Of a DNA stretch of 64,000 nucleotides, positions 44,405-52,719 are shown one piece after another; within the stretch, counting starts at the first letter, position 1; each line of letters begins with the position of its first letter. The stretch is from assembly GCF_020405205.1 (NCBI RefSeq), contig NZ_CP084469.1, positions 3,844,001-3,908,000 on the forward strand, given 5' to 3'. The notes below the pieces were generated by a model that saw nothing but the letters and a program-made list of their open reading frames with translations, had not been told where the DNA came from and made no database searches. The translations under genes and the position numbers were made by a program. This stretch comes from Natrinema salinisoli (GTDB taxonomy: Archaea > Halobacteriota > Halobacteria > Halobacteriales > Natrialbaceae).

Positions 44405-44593
44405 GAGTCCGTCGTCCCGGAGTCGTCCTCTTCTCGGGCACGGAACGGCTCCGAGTATCGTTTCGTTCGTCCGACGCTACTCGCTCCGTTGGGACCCGAT
44501 CCCCGTCCGTTTCGGCATCGTGTGCGCCGCTCGTTCAGATAACGATCATAGTTAGCATACCACACTAATAGGCTGGATGATGGAGTGCGACGT

Positions 44594-45961
44594 ATGGCAG
44601 ATCGAACGCTGGCCAGCGAGGCGTGGTGGAGCGAGTATCGAGACGTCGTGAACGCGGACCCGGAGATGACTCAGCACGGTCGCGACGCGTTCGACGAGGA
44701 CTTCCTCGTCGGGATCGGTGACGAGCACTTCCTGCTCGAGATGCACGATGGCGAGGTACAGGACGTCCGGACGCCGGGACTGGACGACGCGTGGTCGTTC
44801 GGCGTCGTCGGGCCGCGCGAGGCGTGGGAGGAGTTCGTCAGCGAGGTTCCGGCGGCCCACCACAACGAGGTGTTCGCCTCCTTCTACCGGACCGCGGTCA
44901 AGGGCGAGGAGGGCTACTTCGACCTGATCGGCAACCACAAGAAGATCTTCCAGAACTTTCGAGGATTCCAGCGCGCGCTCGACCTGATGCGGACGGCCCA
45001 CAACGGCGGCGAACCGCGCACTGAAGGCACCCATCGGCCGCGGGAAGCGACGGACGAGCCCATCACGGGCCAGTACGTCACGATCGATCTCGACGGGGTC
45101 GACCACCGCATCTACTACGAAGCGGCCGGCCCGGCGGACGGCATCCCGCTCCTCTGCCAGCACACGGCCGGGTGTAACAACCAGCAGTGGCGGCACGTGC
45201 TGAACGACCCCGAGATAACCGAGCACTTCCGGGTCGTCGCCTACGACCTGCCACGCCACGGGAAGTCAGTTCCACCGTCGAGCGAATCGTGGTGGGCCGA
45301 CCAGTACGACCTCACCGCCGAGCGGTTCACCGATACTATCGTCTCGATCGCCGACGCCCTCGAGCTCGAGGACCCCGTGTTCATCGGCTCGAGCATGGGC
45401 GGGACGATCACGCTCGAACTCGCGGATTGGCACGCCGACCGGTTCCGGGCGTTGATCGGCCTCGAGGCGGGCCTGTTCACGCCCGGATTCTACATCCAGT
45501 GGCTCGACCACCCGCACGTCAACGCGAACGACGTCAACTCCCACGCGACGTGGGGGCTGATGGCTCCCCACGGGCCGGAGTGGGCGCGCCGCGAAACGCT
45601 GTACCTGTACGAACAAGGAGCCAACGGCGTCCTCAAGGGCGATCTCCACTACTACTCGATGGACCACGATTACAGCGAGACCGCCGACCAGATCGACGCC
45701 ACACAGGTCCGGATGTACCTCATGAACGGCGAGTACGATTACCTGACTAACCCCGCCGCCGCCCGCGAGGCCGCCGCGGCGATCGGCGACGGCGCGACCG
45801 CCCACGAGATGAAGGCGACCGGCCACTTCCCGATGAGCGAGCGTCCGGAGCTGTTCCGGGCCTACCTCGAGCCGGTCCTCGACGATATCCGCGGCGTCCG
45901 AGACGAGCCGATCACCGAGGTCTTCGCGCCCGAAGATTTCGGCGTGGAAGCGAACAAGTAA
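44594..45961 (+). CDS. SCP2-like domain fused to alpha/beta hydrolase
   Basis: 455 residues from ATG 44594. Residues about 25-135 have the outline of an SCP2 sterol-carrier-like domain (FLLEMHDGEVQDVRTPGLDD, GPREAWEEFVSEVP, ending LIGNHKKIFQNFRG). Residues about 160-440 are an alpha/beta hydrolase: LLCQHTAGCNNQQWRHV, VVAYDLPRHGKS, nucleophile elbow FIGSSMGGT (Ser267), MYLMNGEYDYLT and TGHFPMSERPE (His). A TATA-like CACTAATAGG lies about 25 bases upstream. It probably forms an operon with the ADC-like gene 13 bases downstream. Substrate unknown; a lipid or acyl ester is plausible from the SCP2 part. Confidence 0.85.
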   Translation: MADRTLASEAWWSEYRDVVNADPEMTQHGRDAFDEDFLVGIGDEHFLLEMHDGEVQDVRTPGLDDAWSFGVVGPREAWEEFVSEVPAAHHNEVFASFYRTAVKGEEGYFDLIGNHKKIFQNFRGFQRALDLMRTAHNGGEPRTEGTHRPREATDEPITGQYVTIDLDGVDHRIYYEAAGPADGIPLLCQHTAGCNNQQWRHVLNDPEITEHFRVVAYDLPRHGKSVPPSSESWWADQYDLTAERFTDTIVSIADALELEDPVFIGSSMGGTITLELADWHADRFRALIGLEAGLFTPGFYIQWLDHPHVNANDVNSHATWGLMAPHGPEWARRETLYLYEQGANGVLKGDLHYYSMDHDYSETADQIDATQVRMYLMNGEYDYLTNPAAAREAAAAIGDGATAHEMKATGHFPMSERPELFRAYLEPVLDDIRGVRDEPITEVFAPEDFGVEANK

Positions 45962-45974
45962 CACTGCCACAGCC

Positions 45975-46763
45975 ATGAGCGATCACCAGTTCACCCCCGA
46001 GACGTACACCGGAATGCCCGAGGGAACGGCCGTCTCGCCGCCCCAGCTGATCAAGAACGCGCGCATGCTCATCGTCGGCTACGAGGCCGATCCCGACGTG
46101 CTCGCGGACGCACTGCCGCCCGGGCTCGAGCCCCACCCGAACACCCTCGTCCAGCTGAACACGTATCGGGTGCCGTCGGCCGAGCGAACGAGTCACCTCG
46201 AGCCGTACACGCTCACCTACCTGACAGTGGAAGTCGCGGACCACGACAGCCGCGCGATCAGCACTGCTCAAGGCGAGATGCCCGTTCCCGGCCGCTTCTG
46301 GGTCGGCTACTGGACCGATTCCCCGCAGATGCGAACGTTCACCCGCGAGGCCGGCGGGATCCCGAGTCTCGCCGGGTCGTGTGAGTGGGACGAAGCCGGC
46401 GGACAATTGATCTCGACGCTCTCGGTCGACGGTGACCCGGTTCTCGAGGCCGAAGCGACCGTCGGTGACCAGCAAATCGACACGCTCACCGGCCACCTCA
46501 ACTATTATGCGCACCGCCAGTTCCCGGATCCTGCGGGGGGCCGAGCGCAGGTCAGCGAACTCCTCGAGTTCCCGATCCCCTTCGTCAGCGAGCTGTACGA
46601 GGCCGAGGTCGATCGCATCGACTTCGAGTTCCCCGAGGAGTCGCCGTTCCAGCGCTTCGCCCCGGTCGAACCGCTTTCGACGCCGTCGGTTCTCCACGGG
46701 ACGGTCACGTTCACGTACCCGCAGGGGCGCCGGATCCGGGACTACCTCGCTGCGGACTCGTAA
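45975..46763 (+). CDS. acetoacetate-decarboxylase-family protein, catalytic Lys replaced
   Basis: 262 residues. ADC fold signs: PPQLIKNARMLIVGYEADPDVL, ALPPGLEPHPNTLVQL, YTLTYLTVEV and FYYAHRQF-like NYYAHRQFPDPAGG. In true ADC the Schiff-base lysine lies in G-R-E-x-G-x-P-K; the matching stretch here is REAGGIPSLAG with Ser131, so decarboxylation by imine is unlikely. Starts 13 bases after the SCP2-hydrolase gene and is probably co-expressed with it. Related ADC-like proteins act on other carbonyl compounds. Confidence 0.85.
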   Translation: MSDHQFTPETYTGMPEGTAVSPPQLIKNARMLIVGYEADPDVLADALPPGLEPHPNTLVQLNTYRVPSAERTSHLEPYTLTYLTVEVADHDSRAISTAQGEMPVPGRFWVGYWTDSPQMRTFTREAGGIPSLAGSCEWDEAGGQLISTLSVDGDPVLEAEATVGDQQIDTLTGHLNYYAHRQFPDPAGGRAQVSELLEFPIPFVSELYEAEVDRIDFEFPEESPFQRFAPVEPLSTPSVLHGTVTFTYPQGRRIRDYLAADS

Positions 46764-46896
46764 GACGCCTCTCTCACTCCTTTCGTGGCCTCATTGGACG
46801 GACAGGGCTGCAGCTGCTATCGAGACGTGCCTCGGAAGTGTCCGAGAAGGAGAGTTGCTATGGCCAGCGCTCTCGAGTTAGTTTACACCAGAACAA

Positions 46897-46916
46897 AGCG
46901 GGAGGTAGATTTGAAC
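46897..46916. repeat. direct copy of the 3' end of tRNA-iMet
   Basis: AGCGGGAGGTAGATTTGAAC, identical to 47038-47057 inside the tRNA gene; the match goes on for three more bases with one mismatch. The copies are 141 bases apart. Partial tRNA copies of this type are left by integrases that use tRNA 3' ends as attachment sites. Confidence 0.75.
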
Positions 46917-46964
46917 CACGCCGTCACCCTCACTACGTTCGGGTGCCGTCTGGTTCAAATCTAC
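46905..46964. repeat. 60-base hairpin with tRNA T-arm sequences as stem
   Basis: GTAGATTTGAACCA at 46905-46918 and TGGTTCAAATCTAC at 46951-46964 are a perfect 14-base inverted repeat; inside the loop CACCC/GGGTG pair again. Both arms carry the T-loop consensus GGTTCAAATC, one on each strand. Confidence 0.72.
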
Positions 46965-46973
46965 TCGACACTA

Positions 46974-47035
46974 TTTTCAGGGATTCAGCACTCACTCCTC
47001 GCCATGCCCGTCGTTCGTCGTTGAATCCCTGAAAA
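46974..47035. repeat. 62-base hairpin beside tRNA-iMet
   Basis: TTTTCAGGGATTCA at 46974-46987 pairs perfectly with TGAATCCCTGAAAA at 47022-47035; outer bases CTA/TAG extend the match. It lies at the immediate 3' side of the tRNA gene, so it may be a terminator or an end of a lost element. Confidence 0.72.
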
Positions 47036-47036
47036 G

Positions 47037-47111
47037 TAGCGGGAGGTAGATTTGAACTACCGATCTGCGGGTTATGAGCCCGCCGGAATCTCCTGGCTAT
47101 CCCATCCCGCT
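47037..47111 (-). tRNA. initiator tRNA-Met (CAU)
   Basis: Minus-strand cloverleaf. Acceptor AGCGGGA pairs with TCCCGCT, so the first pair is A1-U72, the archaeal/eukaryal initiator mark. Anticodon stem GCGGG / CCCGC around CTCATAA holds the three consecutive G:C pairs that define initiators; anticodon CAU. T arm is GGTAGTTCAAATCTACC. CCA is not encoded. 75 bases, no intron seen. Confidence 0.93.
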
Positions 47112-47171
47112 ATCACTTCATACCCGAGTGCCCTAGTTAAGGGTTGTGATTCGGTAGCCGTATGCGGGTTT

Positions 47172-47624
47172 CTACCGCTGGTCCTGATACACCTGCCAGG
47201 TGTAAAGGCACTCACAGATGTAGTTGACGAAGAACCCGGCTCCGATACCGATCACGTTCGCCAGCATGAGTCCGACGCCGAAGTGCCCGGTCAGCACCAT
47301 TAATACTACCAGCGTCACCAGCAACCCGCCGAAGCGGACCACGTTCGAGAGCATGAATCGGCGCCACAGCGCTCGCAGTCCGCCCTCGCCGTAGCTCGCG
47401 AACGTCCACTGTTCGTTGATCACGAAGATGACTGCAATACCGAGCTCCCAGGAGAGGAGCTTTGAGACGACCGTTCCGAGGGACATAGCCTCGACCAGGA
47501 ATACGAGCGCAGCAGTGTCGATGGCCGCACCGAAGGTCCCGACCCCGACGTACAGTCCGACCCGCGTCGTCGAGCACAGCGCACGAACCCGCGTTCGGAT
47601 CGTCTCTGGGAGGGAGTTACTCAT
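47172..47624 (-). CDS. GtrA family membrane protein
   Basis: 150 residues with four TM segments: RVGLYVGVGTFGAAIDTAAL, SWELGIAVIFVINEQWTF (N-E-Q-W-T-F motif), RFGGLLVTLVVLMVLTGHFG and LANVIGIGAGFFVNYICECL. A second GtrA, only distantly like the one at 31247. It stands alone beside tRNA-iMet and could be cargo of a past integration, or simply a neighbour. Its likely job is membrane transfer of lipid-linked sugars. Confidence 0.88.
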   Translation of the reverse strand: MSNSLPETIRTRVRALCSTTRVGLYVGVGTFGAAIDTAALVFLVEAMSLGTVVSKLLSWELGIAVIFVINEQWTFASYGEGGLRALWRRFMLSNVVRFGGLLVTLVVLMVLTGHFGVGLMLANVIGIGAGFFVNYICECLYTWQVYQDQR

Positions 47625-47903
47625 CGTCGTCTCCGTCCTCGAGCCTACCGGTCACTGCCGACGGCACCACTTTCGGTCTTACGATTACTGCATGGATAGT
47701 TGGAACGCGATCGTGGAATACGCTCCCCTCCAGTCCCCCTGTCCCGAGCATTCGTCAATATTCTTCCAGCAGAGAACCATAAAGATTCGGACAAGAGTTG
47801 GACGAGTGAAATGAAGCGACCGACGACCCACGTCAGTGGTCTCCGAAACTACCGCCCAGAACCGAGCGCGGCGTCCGGCCTCCGTTATCGACCGACGAGA
47901 ATA

Positions 47904-48182
47904 CTAGATCGCGAGATCGCTCTTCGGGCGGATGACCTCGACGTCCTCGGCGTCGACGCGATCGACGTCGAGGAAGTGTGGCGTGAAGTTTCGCTTCTCG
48001 TAGTCCTCGTACTCGTCCTCGGACCCGACGGTACACCAGAGCTGGACGCGATCGGGCCCGTGGTACTCGCCGTTTCTGTTGATCCCGAAGCAGACCACCT
48101 CCGATTCCGCCTCGTCTCCCTCGTATCGGATGATGGCCCCGTTCCGAATGCCGGGATCCCCGTGGATGATAAGCTGCTTCAT
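47904..48182 (-). CDS. HAH_0734-type small conserved protein
   Basis: 92 residues from ATG 48182 (MKQLIIHGDPGIRNGAIIRY). The frame stays open to 48290 but the extension is not credible. It contains VVCFGINRNGEYHGPDRVQLW, SEDEYEDYEKRNFTPHFLDVD, well conserved among haloarchaea as I recall under the name HAH_0734 family. It is divergent from the ribosomal operon, as expected if linked to translation. No known activity. Confidence 0.82.
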   Translation of the reverse strand: MKQLIIHGDPGIRNGAIIRYEGDEAESEVVCFGINRNGEYHGPDRVQLWCTVGSEDEYEDYEKRNFTPHFLDVDRVDAEDVEVIRPKSDLAI

Positions 48183-48378
48183 GGCCCTGACTTCACAGGA
48201 GAGCGGATTAAACGCTTCGGAGACCCGTCGCCTCGAGCATCCCGGCGACCGCCTGCGGACGCCAGTACGCGCACGAGCAGACGGCGTCACTGATCGCGGT
48301 CCGACGGTTTCGGACGTGAGCGACTCGAGCGAGCCGTCATTTTCCCGTACGGTGACCGGGACGGCCGGCTATCAAACG

Positions 48379-48388
48379 CTTTTTAAAC
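48379..48388 (+). promoter_or_regulatory. promoter of the rpl44e operon
   Basis: CTTTTTAAAC about 40 bases before ATG 48423; the mRNA would start near 48410 with a short leader holding GTGAG about ten bases before the start. Confidence 0.6.
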
Positions 48389-48422
48389 GGCGCTATCTTA
48401 GCCCACGGCAAGTGAGATAACC

Positions 48423-48704
48423 ATGCAGATGCCACGCCGATTCAATACGTACTGTCCGTTCTGTAACGAGCACCACGAACACGAAGTCGAGAAGTCCCGA
48501 ACGGGCCGTTCCTCCGGCATGAAATGGGACGCTCGCCGTACCCGACGCAACAGCTCGACCATCGGGAACTCCGGTCGCTTCTCGAAAGTGCCCGGCGGCG
48601 AAAAGCCGACCAAGAAGACCGACCTCAAGTACCGCTGCAGCGAATGCGGCAAGGCCCACCTCCGCGAGGGATGGCGCGCCGGCCGACTCGAGTTCCAGGA
48701 GTGA
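48423..48704 (+). CDS. rpl44e: ribosomal protein eL42 (L44e)
   Basis: 93 residues with two zinc knuckles [12 protein letters not shown] (about 11-22) and [12 protein letters not shown] (about 74-85), and the basic central part [20 protein letters not shown] that meets the ribosomal E site. First gene of the operon rpl44e-rps27e-eif2a-nop10-PAC2, a layout conserved in archaea. Length is normal. Confidence 0.96.
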   Translation: MQMPRRFNTYCPFCNEHHEHEVEKSRTGRSSGMKWDARRTRRNSSTIGNSGRFSKVPGGEKPTKKTDLKYRCSECGKAHLREGWRAGRLEFQE

Positions 48705-48709
48705 TACCA

Positions 48710-48883
48710 ATGGCAGGAAATTTCTACAGCGTTCGATGCAGTGATTGCGAGAACGAACAGACCGTCTTCGGCAAGGCCTCCTCGGAGGTCGCCTGTGCCG
48801 TCTGCGGGACGACGCTCGTGCGACCGACCGGCGGCAAAGCCGAGATCGAACACGAGATCCTCGAAACAGTCGAGTCACGATGA
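48710..48883 (+). CDS. rps27e: ribosomal protein eS27 (S27e)
   Basis: 57 residues from ATG 48710 ([20 protein letters not shown]). A four-Cys zinc ribbon CSDC ... CAVCGTTL is complete. Starts five bases after the rpl44e stop, and its own TGA overlaps the ATG of the next gene. The frame is open upstream, overlapping rpl44e, but the ATG is clear from homology. Confidence 0.96.
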   Translation: MAGNFYSVRCSDCENEQTVFGKASSEVACAVCGTTLVRPTGGKAEIEHEILETVESR

Positions 48884-49680
48884 AGTACAGCGGCTGGCCC
48901 GATCCCGGCGAACTCGTCGTCGGCAAGATCGACGAAATCGAGGACTTCGGCGTCTTCGTCGATCTCGAGGAGTACGAGGACAAGCGCGGTCTGATCCACA
49001 TCTCCGAAGTCGCGAGCGGCTGGATCAAGAACGTCCGTGATCACGTCCGTGAGGGCCAGATCGCCGTCTGCAAGGTCCTCGACGTCGACGAGAGCTCGCA
49101 GCAGATCGATCTCTCGCTGAAGGACGTCAACGACCACCAGCGCTCCGACAAGATCCAGGACTGGAAAAACGAGCAGAAGGCCGACAACTGGATGGAGCTG
49201 GCCTTCGGCGAGGAGATGGAGGACGAGGTCTACACCGCCATCGCCAACGAACTGATCGCCATCCACGGCGGGCTCTACGAGGGCTTCAAGCAGGCCGCGA
49301 TCCACGGTGAGGAGGCACTCGAGGACACCGATCTCGACGACGACGAGATCGAAGCGATCGTCGACACGGCCCGCGAGAACGTCTCGGTGCCCTACGTCAA
49401 CGTCACCGGCTACGTCGACCTCGAGAACCCCACCGACAGCGGCGTCGACGGGATCCGCGAGGCACTCGAAGCGGCCGAAGGCAACGGCGAAGTCCCCGAG
49501 GAAGTCGATCTCGAGGTGAGCTACGTCGGCGCACCCGAGTATCGAATCAAAGTGCAGGCGCCCAACTACAAGACCGCCGAGTCCCAGCTCGAGGAGAGCG
49601 CACAGCGAGCGGTCGCCGCGATCGAAGGCCACGGTGGCTCCGGGCAGTACCACCGCGAGCGCCGCACCGACGACGAATAA
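48880..49680 (+). CDS. eif2a: translation initiation factor aIF2 alpha subunit
   Basis: 266 residues from ATG 48880 ([20 protein letters not shown]). The S1 RNA-binding domain is at 10-85 ([40 protein letters not shown]), then the helical middle ([20 protein letters not shown]) and the C-terminal alpha/beta domain that contacts gamma ([20 protein letters not shown]). Delivers initiator tRNA-Met with the beta and gamma subunits; its tRNA is also in this window. Overlaps rps27e by four bases and nop10 by one. Confidence 0.96.
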   Translation: MKYSGWPDPGELVVGKIDEIEDFGVFVDLEEYEDKRGLIHISEVASGWIKNVRDHVREGQIAVCKVLDVDESSQQIDLSLKDVNDHQRSDKIQDWKNEQKADNWMELAFGEEMEDEVYTAIANELIAIHGGLYEGFKQAAIHGEEALEDTDLDDDEIEAIVDTARENVSVPYVNVTGYVDLENPTDSGVDGIREALEAAEGNGEVPEEVDLEVSYVGAPEYRIKVQAPNYKTAESQLEESAQRAVAAIEGHGGSGQYHRERRTDDE

Positions 49681-49859
49681 TGAAATCCGACATCCGGGTG
49701 TGTTCGGCGTGGCGCGAGGCCCACGACGGCCCGGTGTATACGCTTTCTGACACCTGTCCCGACTGCGGTGCCGAAACGGCGAACAGCGCCCCGGCACCGT
49801 TCGATCCGACCGATCCGCACGGCGAGTACCGACGCGCTCTTAAACGTCGCAACCGCTGA
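49680..49859 (+). CDS. nop10: H/ACA RNP component Nop10
   Basis: 59 residues: [20 protein letters not shown], then SDTCPDCGAETANSAPAPFD and PTDPHGEYRRALKRRN. A partial zinc ribbon (CxxC) and the P-x-P-F-x-P-x-D-P motif that grips the pseudouridine synthase Cbf5 are present. Nop10 serves rRNA pseudouridylation. Its ATG shares one base with the eif2a stop. It is followed by the PAC2 gene six bases later. Confidence 0.93.
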   Translation: MKSDIRVCSAWREAHDGPVYTLSDTCPDCGAETANSAPAPFDPTDPHGEYRRALKRRNR

Positions 49860-49865
49860 TACGGT

Positions 49866-50633
49866 ATGGACGAACTCGAGATCGACGCAGTCGCCGAGGT
49901 CGAACTGGACGACCCCGTCCTCGTCGAGGGGTTGCCAGGAGTCGGACACGTCGGCACCCTCGCCGTCGAGCACCTGCTTGAGGAACTCGAGGGCGAAAGC
50001 ACGCTCGTACGTCGGATTTACTCCCGTGAGTTCCCGCCGCAGGTAAGCGTCGAGGACGGCGTCTCGAAGCTGACCTGTGCGGAAATTCACGCCGTCGAGG
50101 GGTCCGACGGTCGCGATCTCCTCTTGTTGACAGGCGATCATCAGGCTCAGAGTAACGACGGGCACTACACGCTGACCGACGCCTTCCTCGACGTCGCCGA
50201 GGAGTTCGGCGCGAGCGAGGTGTACGCGCTCGGCGGCGTCCCGACCGGCGAGCTCATCGACGAGTACGCCGTCGTCGGGGCCGTCAGCGACGAGTCGCTG
50301 CTCGAGCGCCTCGAGGACGCGGGCGTCGAGTTCCGCGAGGACGAGCCCGCCGGCGGCATCGTCGGGGTCTCCGGCCTCCTGCTGGGACTGGGCGAGCGCC
50401 GCGGGTTCGAGGCCAGCTGTCTGATGGGCGAGACCAGCGGCTACCTCGTCGACCCGAAGAGCGCTCGGGCCGTCCTCGAGGTCCTCGAGGACGTGCTCGG
50501 ATTCGACCTCGAGTACGAGTCTCTGGACGAGCGAGCCGACGAGATGGAGGAGGTCATCGGCAAGATTCAGGAGATGGAGCAACAACAGCAGATGGACGTG
50601 CCGACCGACGACGACCTGCGCTACATCGGCTGA
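49866..50633 (+). CDS. PAC2-family proteasome assembly chaperone-like protein
   Basis: 255 residues. PAC2 signs are VLVEGLPGVGHVGTLAVEHL near residue 20, LLLLTGDHQAQSN (about 80), EVYALGGVPTGEL and GVSGLLLGLGERRGFEASCL. The C-terminus is an acidic helix ending EMEQQQQMDVPTDDDLRY. Archaeal relatives resemble proteasome assembly chaperones but not all have been tested. Last gene of the translation operon, a position conserved in archaea. Confidence 0.92.
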   Translation: MDELEIDAVAEVELDDPVLVEGLPGVGHVGTLAVEHLLEELEGESTLVRRIYSREFPPQVSVEDGVSKLTCAEIHAVEGSDGRDLLLLTGDHQAQSNDGHYTLTDAFLDVAEEFGASEVYALGGVPTGELIDEYAVVGAVSDESLLERLEDAGVEFREDEPAGGIVGVSGLLLGLGERRGFEASCLMGETSGYLVDPKSARAVLEVLEDVLGFDLEYESLDERADEMEEVIGKIQEMEQQQQMDVPTDDDLRYIG

Positions 50634-50762
50634 GGGAGGGACGGCGTCGCTGCCGTCGGCTCGATCGATGTGGGTTCTATCCGTTCTGACTCTTTCTGGG
50701 AAGCGGCCGCTATCGGTCGCAGAACGATGAACCGAGTAGCTGGTCGATCGCGGTCGGCTGAC

Positions 50763-51542
50763 TCACCCCTCGAGTACTTCGTAGGAAACGTCTGCGTCCC
50801 GGAGCGCGTCGGTCACTCGGCCGACGGCGTCGGTCGTGGCGACGGCGGTCACCTCGAGGCCGTGATTCGCGGCGTCCGCCGCGACGTCGCCGACGGCGAA
50901 GGTCACGTCGGGATCGGTGCCTGCTTGTCGACAGGCGACGACGGCCTCGACGCCGGCGGCGACGACGACGTCGGCGTCGTCGCAGGCATCGGTGACGGTC
51001 TCGTCGTCGATCCCGCGGCTCCCGCCGGTGCGGATCGACGGCACCTGCAAAACGGTGACGGAGCCGGGCTCGAGTTCCATGACGCCCTCGAAGCTGGTGA
51101 CGCCGACGTCGGTGCCGGCCTCGGCGTCGGTCGTCGCGATACCGGTCGCCGGCCCCTCGGTGTCCGGGGTGGCGTGGAGGAGGCCGTCTTTGACCGTCAG
51201 CGAGACGGTCTCGCCCTCTTCGATGTCGGCGGTCGCGATGTAGGCGTCCTCGCTCATCGCGCCCAGCACGTCGCCGGTGACGTGATCCGCGAACCGGCGG
51301 ACGTCGTCCGCGGCTCTGAAGAGCCAGTCGACGCCTTCGCGGGTGACGCGATACCGCGACCGGCCTTCCTTCTCGACGAGGCCGTCGTCGACGAGCTCGC
51401 GGATGTACTCGCTGACGGCCTGGCTCGTGACGCCGACTTCCCCGGCGATCTCCCCCTGGCTGACCGCGGGCTGGCGCTCCGCGATCTGGACGAGGATCCG
51501 AAATCGCGTCGCGGCCCGCTTGTTATCGAGGACGTCGACCAT
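50763..51542 (-). CDS. winged-helix regulator with C-terminal sensing domain
   Basis: 259 residues from ATG 51542 (MVDVLDNKRAATRFRILVQI). HTH region at about 8-75: AVSQGEIAGEVGVTSQAVSEYIRELVDDG and GRSRYRVTREGVDWLF. The remaining 180 residues form a beta-rich domain (DAYIATADIEEGETVSLTVK, VTVLQVPSIRTGGSRGIDDE) with an alternating Asp/Val/Ala pattern that may bind a ligand. This regulator type (COG4190/DUF7839-like) is common in haloarchaea. Divergent from archaeosortase A with about 130 bases between starts. Confidence 0.86.
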   Translation of the reverse strand: MVDVLDNKRAATRFRILVQIAERQPAVSQGEIAGEVGVTSQAVSEYIRELVDDGLVEKEGRSRYRVTREGVDWLFRAADDVRRFADHVTGDVLGAMSEDAYIATADIEEGETVSLTVKDGLLHATPDTEGPATGIATTDAEAGTDVGVTSFEGVMELEPGSVTVLQVPSIRTGGSRGIDDETVTDACDDADVVVAAGVEAVVACRQAGTDPDVTFAVGDVAADAANHGLEVTAVATTDAVGRVTDALRDADVSYEVLEG

Positions 51543-51672
51543 ATGGTAGCCTTTTCGCGAGCGATGCAAAAAGGTACGCGGTCGTCGGATCGTCGCTCGC
51601 GGGTCCTCGAGTCAGTCGCTCGGTCCGAGGCGTCAAGTTGATAGCGTGAGAGTCCTTCGGATTTACGTGAGT

Positions 51673-52719
51673 ATGCCGGCCCTACCAGCGACGACTGCGG
51701 TGAGCATTGGTTCGATCCCGCTCGGGGACGTGCTGGCCTGGACAGCGATCGCTGCGTTCGTCGTCGCGATGATCCTCGAGTGGCTCGACGCCGCCGACCC
51801 GGCACGGTATCTCGCCGCAGCGGCGTGGGTCGTCTTCGGCGTCTTCTGGCTGACGATGGTTCCCCACTACTACCTCGAGGTCAAGAGCCCGATTCAGACG
51901 CTCCTGACGCTGGCGGCGCTGCCGCTGTGTGTCTACGCCGGGTATCTGCTCGTGCAGGGCCGCGAGTCGCTACTGCTGCTTTCGAAGGCGATCGCGTTCA
52001 TGGGGTTGATCTACCTGCCCGCCGAGACGATTCCGTTCGTCAAAACCTGGCTGATCGAGACGACCGCCAGGCAGACCCATTTCGGGATGGAACTGATGGG
52101 GCACAGTCCGGGCATCGAGGAAGGGTCGAACGGGTACCAGAGCCGCTTCGCGTTCGATCCCGACGTCACGGTGACCGGGCGGACGACCTACATCATCATG
52201 TCCTGTACCGGTATCGGCAGTATGGCGATCTTCGGCGGGCTCATCTCCGCGGTCAAAGCCCCGCTCAAGCGGAAGGTGGCGGCCTTCGCGATCGCCGTCG
52301 GCGTTATCTGGTTCCTCAATCTCGTCCGGAACGTCTTCATCGGGATCGCCTCGCCGTGGGGCTGGTTCCAACAGGACATCCTCGTGCATATCGCCACTGA
52401 ATTCATGGGGGCACCCGCCGACCGGACGTCCTACATCGTCGCCCACAACTTCGTCGCCCAGTCGCTGTCGATCATCGCCCTGCTGGGAATCACCTATCTC
52501 GTCGTCCGCATCCTGCCCGAAGTCCTCGACCCCCTCGAGGAGGTGCTGTTCATCCTGACGGGCACGGAGTACGATCTGTCGGACGCGCTCGGTGAGGAGA
52601 TGCGGGCCGACGGCGGAACGTCGACGTCGGCTGCGTCGGCGTCGGAATCGACCGCGGAGTCGGGCACCAGCGGCGAGCCCGACGCGGTGCCGGCCTCCGA
52701 GACCGACTCCGAGCGATGA
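51673..52719 (+). CDS. artA: archaeosortase A
   Basis: 348 residues from ATG 51673 (MPALPATTAVSIGSIPLGDV). Eight or so TM helices with the exosortase/archaeosortase active site: catalytic Cys in IIMSCTGIGSMAIFGGL (about 185-200), Arg in WFLNLVRNVFIGIA and the third conserved position in SYIVAHNFVAQSL. ArtA cuts PGF-CTERM proteins such as the S-layer glycoprotein and attaches them to archaeal lipid. A candidate substrate (11707-12516) is in this window. The C-terminus is an acidic Ser/Thr-rich tail. Its TGA overlaps the next ATG. Confidence 0.95.
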   Translation: MPALPATTAVSIGSIPLGDVLAWTAIAAFVVAMILEWLDAADPARYLAAAAWVVFGVFWLTMVPHYYLEVKSPIQTLLTLAALPLCVYAGYLLVQGRESLLLLSKAIAFMGLIYLPAETIPFVKTWLIETTARQTHFGMELMGHSPGIEEGSNGYQSRFAFDPDVTVTGRTTYIIMSCTGIGSMAIFGGLISAVKAPLKRKVAAFAIAVGVIWFLNLVRNVFIGIASPWGWFQQDILVHIATEFMGAPADRTSYIVAHNFVAQSLSIIALLGITYLVVRILPEVLDPLEEVLFILTGTEYDLSDALGEEMRADGGTSTSAASASESTAESGTSGEPDAVPASETDSER

